Below are positions 7,662 to 15,851 of a stretch of 39,490 nucleotides of DNA, piece after piece. The stretch covers positions 1-39,490 of the forward strand of contig JBBQZU010000029.1 in NCBI GenBank assembly GCA_038207425.1. The letters run 5' to 3'. This DNA comes from JBBQZU01 sp038207425. GTDB lineage: Bacteria > Bacteroidota > Bacteroidia > Flavobacteriales_D > Cryomorphaceae. A program made the position numbers and the translations under genes. The notes beneath the pieces were generated by a model that saw only the letters and a list, made by a program, of their open reading frames with translations, was not told the DNA's origin and did no database searches. Every line of letters begins with the position of its first letter. Position 1 is the first letter of the stretch.

Positions 7662-8567
7662 ATGGCAAGTAAGAAAACTACATCGAAAACAACATTGCCC
7701 TTAGCGGTAAATAAAACGTACAAAATCTACATTGGCGGAGCCTTCCCTCGCACCGAAAGTGGACGATATACAGAGGTTCGCGATGCCCGTGGTGGGTTTA
7801 TAGCTAATGTATGTCTTTCGTCACGCAAAGACTTTCGTAACGCAGTAGTAGCCGCGCGCGCTGCGCAAGAAGGCTGGCAGGACCGAAGCGCCTACAACCG
7901 TTCGCAGACCGTATACCGCGTGGCCGAGATGCTACAGCAAAGAGAATCGCTTTTTATTGATGAAATGCTCACTATGGGATATGCCCGCACTAAAGCCAAG
8001 CGTGAATTTGATGCTTCTGTTGATCTGATTGTTCACTATGCTGGCTGGTGCGACAAGTATATACAGATTTACAGCTCGGTAAATCCCGTGGCAAGTTCGC
8101 ACTTCAATTTTTCAGTACCTGAGGCTACAGGAGTAGTTGCTTCAATCGCCGCCCAGGATGCCGCTCTGCGCGGTATTATTCAAGCTTGTGTTCCCGCCAT
8201 TTGCGGGGGCAATACTGTTGTGATGCTTGCATCCGAAAAGTACCCGCTCTGTGCGGTTACCTTTGCTGAGGTGCTCGCCACATCTGATCTGCCGGGGGGT
8301 GTAGTCAACATCCTTACGGGAAATAGAGCCGAGCTGCAAAGCCATTTTGCATCGCATATGGATGTGAATGCGCTGATAGCTTGGGATGTTAATATCGGTG
8401 ATGAGATTGCCATTTGCCGCAAGGCTGCCGATAATGTAAAACGCACCTATTTTTACGAAAGTGGCAATAAGAGCCTGCAACCTGTAGATTATATCATGAA
8501 CCTTCAGGAGATTAAAACTACATGGCACCCTATAGAAATTATCAAAGGAAGCGGAAGTGGCTATTAA
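7662..8567 (+). CDS. Truncated, non-catalytic aldehyde dehydrogenase paralogue (ALDH16-like pseudo-domain)
   Basis: This 301-residue protein starts one base after the previous stop. It covers only the N-terminal, cofactor-binding part of an ALDH (homology from YIGGAFPRTESG at about 23 to ESGNK at about 266). The IPWNFP motif is replaced by AAQDAA, and the ELGGK motif is degenerate (YESGNK). The polypeptide ends about 30 residues later, before any catalytic Cys. The frame is intact and the sequence shows no frameshift, so it reads as a maintained pseudoenzyme rather than a decaying gene. Its C-terminal TTWHPIE segment is not part of a standard ALDH. It probably partners the upstream ALDH structurally, as the non-catalytic domain of ALDH16 does. 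Confidence 0.82.
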   Translation: MASKKTTSKTTLPLAVNKTYKIYIGGAFPRTESGRYTEVRDARGGFIANVCLSSRKDFRNAVVAARAAQEGWQDRSAYNRSQTVYRVAEMLQQRESLFIDEMLTMGYARTKAKREFDASVDLIVHYAGWCDKYIQIYSSVNPVASSHFNFSVPEATGVVASIAAQDAALRGIIQACVPAICGGNTVVMLASEKYPLCAVTFAEVLATSDLPGGVVNILTGNRAELQSHFASHMDVNALIAWDVNIGDEIAICRKAADNVKRTYFYESGNKSLQPVDYIMNLQEIKTTWHPIEIIKGSGSGY

Positions 8568-8599
8568 TTGCTGCTTCTGAACCCCTATGATTACCTTTG
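8568..8599 (+). promoter_or_regulatory. Promoter of the GDP-fucose/glycan operon
   Basis: TTG at 8568-8570, a 21-base spacer and TACCTTTG at 8592-8599. It lies immediately after the ALDH-paralogue stop and 13 bases before the gmd ATG, giving a very short leader. Confidence 0.65.
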
Positions 8600-8612
8600 C
8601 GAAAATTGGATT

Positions 8613-9704
8613 ATGTCAAAGAAAGTAGCACTTATTACCGGAGTTACCGGGCAGGATGGAGCCTATCTCTCTGAATTGCTCCTCAAGAAGGGCTACATTG
8701 TGCATGGCATCAAGCGCCGCAGCTCGCTTTTCAATACCGATAGGGTTGACCATCTTTACCGCGATCAGCATGAGAAAGGAGTGAACTTTTTTCTGCACTT
8801 CGGCGACCTTACGGATGCTACCAACCTGATAAGAATTATCCAAGAAGTGCAACCCGATGAAATATACAACCTGGCCGCGATGAGCCATGTACAGGTTTCT
8901 TTTGAAACTCCCGAGTACACAGCCAATGTAGATGCCCTTGGCACCCTGCGAATATTGGAAGCCATACGTATACTCAAGCTTGAGAAGAAAACCCGTATTT
9001 ACCAGGCATCAACAAGCGAATTGTACGGCAAGGCGCAGGAAATACCTCAAAGTGAAACCACTCCTTTTTATCCGCGCAGTCCATACGGTGTTGCTAAAAT
9101 GTACGCCTTCTGGATTACCAAAAACTACCGCGAAGCTTACGGACTCTACGCCTGCAATGGCATACTATTCAACCATGAAAGCCCAATGAGGGGCGAAACT
9201 TTCGTAACCCGAAAAATAACCCGTGCCGCAGCCCGCATAAAACTAGGCATGCAGGATAAACTCTTTATGGGCAACCTCGATGCGCAGCGCGATTGGGGCC
9301 ACGCGCGCGACTTTGTGGAAGGTATGTGGCTTATGTTGCAGCAGCCCGAAGCCGATGACTATGTGCTTGCCACTGGCAAATCACACTCCGTAAGGCACTT
9401 TTGTACACAGGCTTTTGCCAAAGTCGGTATAGTGCTCGAGTGGAGCGGAGAAGCCGCCGATGAAAAAGGGCGCGACAGCAAAACCGGAAAGATCCTTGTG
9501 GAAGTTGACCCACGTTACTACCGCCCTACAGAAGTGGATCTTCTTATCGGCGATCCATCCAAGGCATTACATAAGCTGGGCTGGAAACATAGCCACGACC
9601 TCGACGCGCTTATTTCCGAAATGGTGAAAGCAGATTTGGAACTATTCACCCGCGACAAATACCTTATGGACGGCGGGCATAAGGTGATGGATTACAACGA
9701 ATAG
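8613..9704 (+). CDS. gmd: GDP-mannose 4,6-dehydratase
   Basis: This 363-residue extended short-chain dehydrogenase makes GDP-4-keto-6-deoxymannose from GDP-mannose. The NAD(P) motif GVTGQDG is at 10-16. The catalytic set is T134 and E136 in STSELYG with Y158 and K162 in SPYGVAK. The family signature NHESPMRGETFVTRK and the Gmd-specific DWGHARDFVEGMW are present. The ATG at 8613 is chosen because the fold begins there and a promoter box lies just upstream, ruling out an upstream TTG at 8568. The fcl gene follows after 3 bases and completes GDP-L-fucose synthesis. Confidence 0.96.
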   Translation: MSKKVALITGVTGQDGAYLSELLLKKGYIVHGIKRRSSLFNTDRVDHLYRDQHEKGVNFFLHFGDLTDATNLIRIIQEVQPDEIYNLAAMSHVQVSFETPEYTANVDALGTLRILEAIRILKLEKKTRIYQASTSELYGKAQEIPQSETTPFYPRSPYGVAKMYAFWITKNYREAYGLYACNGILFNHESPMRGETFVTRKITRAAARIKLGMQDKLFMGNLDAQRDWGHARDFVEGMWLMLQQPEADDYVLATGKSHSVRHFCTQAFAKVGIVLEWSGEAADEKGRDSKTGKILVEVDPRYYRPTEVDLLIGDPSKALHKLGWKHSHDLDALISEMVKADLELFTRDKYLMDGGHKVMDYNE

Positions 9705-9707
9705 CAA

Positions 9708-10646
9708 TTGGATAAAAATGTAAAAATATACGTAGCGGGTCATCAGGGTATGGTGGGTAGCGCCATAGTGCGGGAGCTTTGGCTAAATGGATTCAACAAT
9801 CTGGTGCTGCGCTCTTCGCAAGTTTTAGACCTTCGCAATCAGTCGCAAACTGATTTGTTCTTCGCGAATGAGCAACCTGAATATGTATTTCTGGCTGCTG
9901 CAAAAGTGGGTGGAATCATGGCCAATAATACCTATCGCGCCGAATTTCTTTATGACAACCTGCTCATAGAAGCCAATGTAATTCACGCCGCCTGGAAATA
10001 TAGTGTTCAGAAATTGCTTTTTCTCGGGTCATCATGCATTTACCCAAAACTGGCCCATCAGCCTATAAGCGAAGATGCATTGCTCACCGGACTCCTGGAA
10101 CCTACAAACGAACCTTATGCCATTGCCAAAATAGCGGGCATAAAACTTTGCGAAGCATACAGAGACCAGCATGGCTGCAATTTTATCTCGGCTATGCCAA
10201 CGAATCTTTACGGACCCAACGACAATTACGACCTGAAGAACTCACATGTGCTGCCAGCCCTTATCCGCAAATGCCATAATGCTAAGGAGCAAGGGTTGGA
10301 GCAGGTTGAAATCTGGGGAAGCGGCACACCACTGCGCGAGTTCTTGCATGTGGATGACCTGGCAAGGGCAAGCGTATTTTTGATGCAGAATTACAATGAC
10401 CGCGGTTTTGTCAATGTTGGTTCAGGTGAAGAAATCTCCGTAGCCGATCTGGCATCGCTCGTTGCATCAGTAGTTGGCTATAACGGAAAGTTATTCTTCG
10501 ATCGTTCTAAACCCGACGGAACCCCAAGAAAGTTAATGGATGTAAGCAAAATACATTCATTGGGCTGGAAACATAATATAAACCTGCGTGAAGGCATCGA
10601 AGGAGTGTACAAACAGTACATCGGTCAGCACAGCGAATCACTGTAG
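9708..10646 (+). CDS. fcl: GDP-L-fucose synthase
   Basis: This 312-residue epimerase/reductase converts the Gmd product to GDP-L-fucose. It has GHQGMVG (11-17) for NADPH, AAAKVGGI at about 63-70, and the S108/Y137/K141 catalytic set (LGSSCIYP and EPYAIAK). The ending KPDGTPRKLMDVSK is typical. The start is TTG at 9708, which gives the expected MDKNVKIYVAGHQG N-terminus; the nearby ATG at 9718 is out of frame and is followed at once by a stop. Fucose made here is a likely donor for surface glycans in the same operon. Confidence 0.94.
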   Translation: MDKNVKIYVAGHQGMVGSAIVRELWLNGFNNLVLRSSQVLDLRNQSQTDLFFANEQPEYVFLAAAKVGGIMANNTYRAEFLYDNLLIEANVIHAAWKYSVQKLLFLGSSCIYPKLAHQPISEDALLTGLLEPTNEPYAIAKIAGIKLCEAYRDQHGCNFISAMPTNLYGPNDNYDLKNSHVLPALIRKCHNAKEQGLEQVEIWGSGTPLREFLHVDDLARASVFLMQNYNDRGFVNVGSGEEISVADLASLVASVVGYNGKLFFDRSKPDGTPRKLMDVSKIHSLGWKHNINLREGIEGVYKQYIGQHSESL

Positions 10647-12207
10647 TAGGCCATTAAGCAGGCGCGCGGTGTTGCTGCTTTGTGCCTATGGCCTTTTGAA
10701 TGCCGCAAGTTCTTTGCAGGCACAAAATCTCGTGCTGCCCATGAATGAAATTTCACAAATGCGCATAGAGCGCTCCGGCGTGCAGCTACAGCCAGGAGTG
10801 CACATGGGGGCAAGGCCTGTTTTTGTGCTGCATACTGATTTAAGCAAGGTAGATGGTTTTGCCCGTGACACAACAAAGTATTATTACTCATTCACGTCTA
10901 AGATTTTTAGTGAAGATTTAATACAATTAGACAAGCCAGGCTTGCAGCTTGCGGCAAATTTTATTTTCAACTTCGGGTATGGGGATGAATGGAGAGATGA
11001 ACTCAATCCCGAACGCGAAATATCCAATACCTTTGAAAACACACGTGGCTTTGCCATTGCCGGTAAAGTAGGCAACTCGGTGTATTTCTTTACCGACTTT
11101 CGCGAAAATCAGAGCCGGTTTGCTTCCTATCTCGATCGCTTTGTAGATTCGCTTGGTGTGGTGCCCGGAAATGGGAGGGTAAAGCCTTTTGGTGAAGATG
11201 CCTACGACTATAATATGGCGAGCGGCTTCTTGGGATTCAATGCCACCGATTGGCTATCGGTGCAGGCAGGCCATTACAAACAGTTTGTGGGCCATGGCCA
11301 CAGATCGTTGCTGCTTTCTGACAATGCCTTCAACTTCCCTTTTGTGCGTTGCCAGTTTCGTTTTTGGGAAGGTAGGGTACAGTACGATTGGAATATTGGA
11401 CTGATGCAAAGTCTTGACAGATTGCCGCAAGGGTCTACTCCGGAAGCACTTTTTCAACGCAAGTATTCTACTTGGAATTACATCAGCTTTAAGCCAATAC
11501 CATCCATAGAAATAGGCTTTTTTGAAGCAGTAATGTGGAAGATCTTCGACAGCGAAACAGGTACGTTACCTTTCAATTATGCATCGCTCAACCCTCTGCC
11601 TTTTGTCAATACATTATATCTTGGACTCAATGATCCTGACAACAACGCCCTGATAGGGTACAACGTTGCATGGCAACCACTCAGGTGGTGGAGAATTTAC
11701 GGACAGTACATGCGCGACGGGCGAAATGCCAATGGTGTGCAGCTTGGCATGAAGGCGTACGAGCTCTTTGGCAGAATTGACGTGCAGGCTGAATACAACA
11801 CAACCGCGGCCGGTTCATATGCCGCTACAAATCCGCTTCAGAGTTTTACCCATACCAATCAGCCATTGGCGCATCCCATGGGTTCGGGTTTCGGCGAGTT
11901 GTATACCAATTTGGTTTACTACCACAACCGCTGGTACCTGAAGTACGAGTATATCTGGGCGCAATTCTTCTCTGACTTCGAGCGCGATCCTACCAGGCCG
12001 CTCAGTCAGGAGCCAAAATTTGGCAGGGCAACGGATCTGAAATTTAATAACGTGATGGCTGCTTACATTTTCAACCCGAGAACCAACATGCAGATTTATG
12101 CAGGCGCTACCTTTCGAAATGAGAATATCTTCTTTGATTGGAAACAAAACAATTTTTGGTACATCGGAATCAGGACATACCTACAGAATTCATACAGAGA
12201 TTTTTAG
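10588..12207 (+). CDS. Outer-membrane beta-barrel, Wzi/RemB-like (first copy)
   Basis: The protein has up to 539 residues, with a hydrophobic export signal (AVLLLCAYGLLNAASSLQAQ) and many alternating beta-strands. It shares with the second copy (from 13319) the GHGHRSLLLSDNAFNFPF block, a KYSTWNYIS segment, a NALIGYN strand and the C-terminal NSYRDF end. These traits match the capsule-assembly Wzi and Flavobacterium RemB-like family, so a role in retaining or organising surface polysaccharide is inferred. The start is uncertain. ATG 10588 overlaps fcl by 59 bases but keeps the RR pair before the signal core. GTG 10669 gives a signal with no positive charge, and a start at codon 10654 (TTA) would give MSRRAVLLL. 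Confidence 0.75.
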   Translation: MKASKECTNSTSVSTANHCSRPLSRRAVLLLCAYGLLNAASSLQAQNLVLPMNEISQMRIERSGVQLQPGVHMGARPVFVLHTDLSKVDGFARDTTKYYYSFTSKIFSEDLIQLDKPGLQLAANFIFNFGYGDEWRDELNPEREISNTFENTRGFAIAGKVGNSVYFFTDFRENQSRFASYLDRFVDSLGVVPGNGRVKPFGEDAYDYNMASGFLGFNATDWLSVQAGHYKQFVGHGHRSLLLSDNAFNFPFVRCQFRFWEGRVQYDWNIGLMQSLDRLPQGSTPEALFQRKYSTWNYISFKPIPSIEIGFFEAVMWKIFDSETGTLPFNYASLNPLPFVNTLYLGLNDPDNNALIGYNVAWQPLRWWRIYGQYMRDGRNANGVQLGMKAYELFGRIDVQAEYNTTAAGSYAATNPLQSFTHTNQPLAHPMGSGFGELYTNLVYYHNRWYLKYEYIWAQFFSDFERDPTRPLSQEPKFGRATDLKFNNVMAAYIFNPRTNMQIYAGATFRNENIFFDWKQNNFWYIGIRTYLQNSYRDF

Positions 12208-12231
12208 TACGTTTAACCCAAAAGGTCAGAT

Positions 12232-13329
12232 TTGAAAGAGATATTACTCGGTTTTGGCACGGCATTCATTGTAGTGCTCATTACTACACCTTCGCTCATT
12301 AAAGTGGCGCGGCTCAAGAATCTTGTTGATGAGCCAAACGAAGCGCGAAAGCACCACAGGCGCAGCGTGCCAACCATTGGCGGCATTATACTTTTTGCAG
12401 GAAGCATATTTGCCTATGCCCTGTGGTTTCCATGGGATAATATCAGCTTCTTCGGCAGCCCTTATAAGTTTTCAGAAGCGGTAAAGGAGTTTAAGTTCAT
12501 TATTGCTGCGCTTATTCTCATCTTTTTTATAGGGGTCAAGGACGATATCATCGGCGTAGCACCGGTGAAGAAGTTGATAGGCCACTTTATCGTGGGCTTC
12601 ATTCTGGTGCTCATGGCTGATATTCGTATCGATAGCCTTCACGGTATTTTTGGAACATATGAAATACCCTATTACGTAAGCGTATTATTATCGGTATTTA
12701 CATATATCGTTGTAGTGAATTCTTTTAACCTGATTGATGGCAGCGATGGCCTGGCTGCGGGAATTGGGGTGATAACAAGTTGCTATCTCGGGGTGTGGTT
12801 TGCCCTTACCTGGCAGCTCGATATGAGTTTGCTCGCATTTGTGGTAGCCGGCGCTTTAGTGGCATTTTTGGTATTTAACTTTTCACCGGCGCGTATTTTC
12901 ATGGGCGATTCTGGCTCCTTATTTATTGGGGCAGTAACTTTTGCCATGGCCATGAAGTGTATTGGCACCGATATAGCAGCATTGCCCGGATGGGGCGAAC
13001 GCATTTCAGCACCCGTATTTACCATGTCGGTACTGGCATACCCGCTTATCGATACGTTGAGGGTATTTGCGATAAGGATTTCCAAAGGAAATTCACCTTT
13101 TGACGCCGACCGAAATCACCTGCATCATCGCCTAATTGACAAGGGTTATACCCATGCTCAAACCGCTGTAATATTGTATGTCGTGAGCGCATCCATTCCC
13201 CTGGTCTGTATCCTTTTCAAAGGGGTTGATCCCACCGTTACATTTCTATCCATGTTGGTTGTAGGATTTGTGATCGTAAATATTACGCTTCTGCTTCCCA
13301 AAAAAAAGAAGATTCAAATTGCTGCGTAA
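12232..13329 (+). CDS. WecA/MraY-type undecaprenyl-phosphate sugar-1-phosphate transferase
   Basis: This 365-residue polytopic inner-membrane protein has about ten or eleven hydrophobic helices. The family's conserved acidic and basic sites are all visible: DD at 104-105 (GVKDDIIG), NSFNLIDGSDG at 163-173, MGDSGS at 224-229 and DADRNHLHHR at 291-300. The last motif is typical of WecA/TagO-like enzymes that use UDP-GlcNAc or a related sugar. The enzyme would start assembly of a lipid-linked glycan. The start is TTG 12232, with no ATG in the preceding short gap. It lies between the two Wzi-like barrels. Confidence 0.92.
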   Translation: MKEILLGFGTAFIVVLITTPSLIKVARLKNLVDEPNEARKHHRRSVPTIGGIILFAGSIFAYALWFPWDNISFFGSPYKFSEAVKEFKFIIAALILIFFIGVKDDIIGVAPVKKLIGHFIVGFILVLMADIRIDSLHGIFGTYEIPYYVSVLLSVFTYIVVVNSFNLIDGSDGLAAGIGVITSCYLGVWFALTWQLDMSLLAFVVAGALVAFLVFNFSPARIFMGDSGSLFIGAVTFAMAMKCIGTDIAALPGWGERISAPVFTMSVLAYPLIDTLRVFAIRISKGNSPFDADRNHLHHRLIDKGYTHAQTAVILYVVSASIPLVCILFKGVDPTVTFLSMLVVGFVIVNITLLLPKKKKIQIAA

Positions 13330-14884
13330 TTCATTCATAGGTGCATTGTGCATTTGCCTTTCCGGTATGATGGCCTACGGTCAGGCAGGCTCATACTGGT
13401 CGCATACTTATCTTTTGCAGGATGTAGAAGCTGCTATACTGGCCGGTGGTGAGCGCAGCCACCTTGCAGTAAGGCCCTTGCAGTTGCGCTATTTGCCCGA
13501 AGGCTTCGGGACAATGACTGATACATCAGCCTTTCTGGGAATTGCAGCTCGGCGGTTCTGGCAGCCTTCGGTTGAAGGAAAAATTAAAGCATCCTTACTT
13601 CCGCTGATCGACTTGGAATTTGGCGCAAGCAACGATGAAGGAACCCTGTTCAGATCGTGTGCCGGCCTTGCGGCAAATATTACCTATGGAAAGAAGCTTT
13701 CACTATATGCTGATTTTATGGGCGGTGTTGAAACGCTGCCCGGCTACGTGCTACAATTTACTGATTCGCTGGGTGTATTGCCGTCAGCCGGCAAATACCG
13801 TCGTGAAGGAAGAGGGTTTCTGAACGCATTTCCCACCGCCCGCCTTGCCTACGCACCCTCGCAATATTTCGAATTTGAATTAGGATACGGCAGGAATTTT
13901 TTCGGAAATGGTTACAGATCAATGTTTCTGAGCGATGTTGCTTTCAATTATCCATACCTTAAAATTACTACAGATGTATGGCATGTGAAGTACGTGAATG
14001 TATTTTCCATGCTGCGCGATGTGCGGCCTGATTTGCCGAAAGGCGGGCCGAACCGGAATAAATTCTCTACAACCCATTACCTCAGTTGGGCTGTTACTGA
14101 CTGGTTCAACCTGGGCTTGTTTGAAACCATCGTTTGGCAAAGCCGTGATACCTTGCTTGAGCGCGGCTTCGATCCGCACTATTTAAATCCCATCATATTC
14201 TACCGCCCGGTGGAGTTTGCTATTGGCTCGCCCGATAATGCACTTATCGGGCTTGATATGTCATTCAAGCTTTCACGAAATTTTCTTTTGTACACGCAGT
14301 TGCTCTTTGATGAGTTTCTGCTGAGCGAATTCAGAGACCGCAGTGGGTGGTGGGGCAATAAATGGGGAGCCCAGCTTGGCGCAAAATGGCTCAATATGCT
14401 CGGTAAAGACGGCTTTCACTCGCAGTTGGAATTTAATGTGGCGCGGCCTTTTACCTATACCCATGGCAGCGTATTGCAAAATTTCGGGCACTACAATCAG
14501 CCGCTCGCTCATATACTTGGTACCAATTTTTATGAAGTTCTGGGCAGGGTGTACCGGGAGAGTGGGCCCTGGTACGGCGAAGCCCGATTCATGTATGCAT
14601 TGTATGGCCGCGACCCTGATGAGCGTAATTTTGGGGGCGATATATACCGCAGCTATGCAAATCCATATCAGCAATACGACAACGTAATTGCCCAAGGCCG
14701 CAAAAGCCAATTATATTACGGCGAGCTTACAGCAGGTAGAATTGTGAATAAGGCAATGAATTTGCGCCTTGCCTTGAAATATACCCCACGCCACATCAAT
14801 ACTTCGGGAGTTGGTAAATCAACGGAGCATATTATCGGATTTTCTTTGAGTAGCGCACTGTATAATTCATATAGAGATTTTTAA
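13319..14884 (+). CDS. Outer-membrane beta-barrel, Wzi/RemB-like (second copy)
   Basis: This 521-residue protein starts at TTG 13319, inside the last codons of the transferase gene (11-base overlap), which implies translational coupling. It has a signal peptide (MLRNSFIGALCICLSGMMAYGQ) and a beta-barrel body. It matches the first copy at NGYRSMFLSDVAFNYPY, KFSTTHYLSWA, FETIVWQ, NALIGLD, NQPLAH and the final NSYRDF. The repeat of these motifs at the same relative positions shows the two are paralogues. Capsule or glycan assembly, or gliding surface function, is inferred from the Wzi/RemB likeness and the operon. Confidence 0.8.
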   Translation: MLRNSFIGALCICLSGMMAYGQAGSYWSHTYLLQDVEAAILAGGERSHLAVRPLQLRYLPEGFGTMTDTSAFLGIAARRFWQPSVEGKIKASLLPLIDLEFGASNDEGTLFRSCAGLAANITYGKKLSLYADFMGGVETLPGYVLQFTDSLGVLPSAGKYRREGRGFLNAFPTARLAYAPSQYFEFELGYGRNFFGNGYRSMFLSDVAFNYPYLKITTDVWHVKYVNVFSMLRDVRPDLPKGGPNRNKFSTTHYLSWAVTDWFNLGLFETIVWQSRDTLLERGFDPHYLNPIIFYRPVEFAIGSPDNALIGLDMSFKLSRNFLLYTQLLFDEFLLSEFRDRSGWWGNKWGAQLGAKWLNMLGKDGFHSQLEFNVARPFTYTHGSVLQNFGHYNQPLAHILGTNFYEVLGRVYRESGPWYGEARFMYALYGRDPDERNFGGDIYRSYANPYQQYDNVIAQGRKSQLYYGELTAGRIVNKAMNLRLALKYTPRHINTSGVGKSTEHIIGFSLSSALYNSYRDF

Positions 14885-14928
14885 CGCTCTCTTCCTGTTT
14901 TTCACTTTCACCATCCCGTAGATTGTAA

Positions 14929-14936
14929 TATCTTTG
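14929..14936 (+). promoter_or_regulatory. Probable promoter box of the cytochrome oxidase operon
   Basis: TATCTTTG, a perfect TAnnTTTG match, 23 bases upstream of the ctaB ATG. A TTG -33 element is not clear. The rest of the 75-base gap after the second Wzi-like gene shows nothing else. Confidence 0.5.
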
Positions 14937-14959
14937 CAGCCAAATTTCCACGCCACGGC

Positions 14960-15847
14960 ATGATTGCTGATACAACCGCGAAAACCTTTAAACTTTCATC
15001 TCGCATAGCGGCTTACATGGCTTTTACCAAAGTGCGGCTTACATTTCTTGTAGTTGTATCATCAGTAATTGGTTATGGCATCGGTACCGATGTATTTCTA
15101 TTGTCGCAAGTGCTTTGGTTATCACTTAGCGGCTACCTAGTTACCGGAGCTTCAAATGGATTCAATCAGGTAATTGAGAGGGATTATGATGCGCTGATGA
15201 AGCGCACTGAGCGCAGGCCATTGCCTACAGGTGCCATGACGGTTTTGGAAGGTCTTGTTCTTGCCACCATCATGGCTGTAGCCGGCTTGGTGGTTTTATA
15301 TCTTGTATTCAATACCCTTGCGGCAGTATTGGGTGCGTTGGCATTGTTCAGCTACGTATTCATTTATACACCGTTGAAGCGTATTTCGCCTATTGCGGTT
15401 TTTGCAGGGGCGTTTCCCGGAGCTATACCGCCCATGCTCGGTTACGTGGCCGCCACCGGTGCTTTTGATCTTTATGCCGGATTGCTATTTGCCGTGCAGT
15501 TCGTTTGGCAATTCCCTCATTTTTGGGCTATAGCATGGGTAGCCGATGATGATTACATCCGCGCAGGTTACAAACTACTTCCTTCTACCGGGGGCAAAGA
15601 CACCAAAAGCGCTTTCCTTACCATGCTCTACGCACTATTTCTCATACCTGTGGCGCTACTACCATGGGCGTTTGATCTGGTAGGTACTGTGGCATCCGTT
15701 GCCACCGTCATTGCCGGGGTGGCTTTTGCATGGCCTGCCGTACTGCTGCTCTTCCGTAAAACTGACCAAATGGCCCGAAAGGTCATGTTTGCATCATTCT
15801 TCTACTTGCCTGTCATCCAAATTATTTATTTACTCGACAAAATTTGA
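14960..15847 (+). CDS. ctaB: Protoheme IX farnesyltransferase (heme O synthase)
   Basis: This 295-residue UbiA-family membrane enzyme attaches a farnesyl chain to heme b to make heme O for cytochrome oxidase. The prenyl-diphosphate site is NGFNQVIERDYD (66-77), followed by MKRTERRPLPTG. YTPLKR and a second conserved loop (FAGAFPGAIPPMLGYVAATG) are typical of CtaB/CyoE. About nine membrane helices are visible. It is the first gene of a run of oxidase genes, each separated by a few bases. Confidence 0.95.
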   Translation: MIADTTAKTFKLSSRIAAYMAFTKVRLTFLVVVSSVIGYGIGTDVFLLSQVLWLSLSGYLVTGASNGFNQVIERDYDALMKRTERRPLPTGAMTVLEGLVLATIMAVAGLVVLYLVFNTLAAVLGALALFSYVFIYTPLKRISPIAVFAGAFPGAIPPMLGYVAATGAFDLYAGLLFAVQFVWQFPHFWAIAWVADDDYIRAGYKLLPSTGGKDTKSAFLTMLYALFLIPVALLPWAFDLVGTVASVATVIAGVAFAWPAVLLLFRKTDQMARKVMFASFFYLPVIQIIYLLDKI

Positions 15848-15851
15848 TGTG

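Noticed and set aside
7662..8567. Decaying pseudogene of aldehyde dehydrogenase
   Set aside because: The frame is intact, codon use resembles its neighbours and the spacing to the upstream gene is tight; the lost motifs fit a pseudoenzyme rather than random decay.
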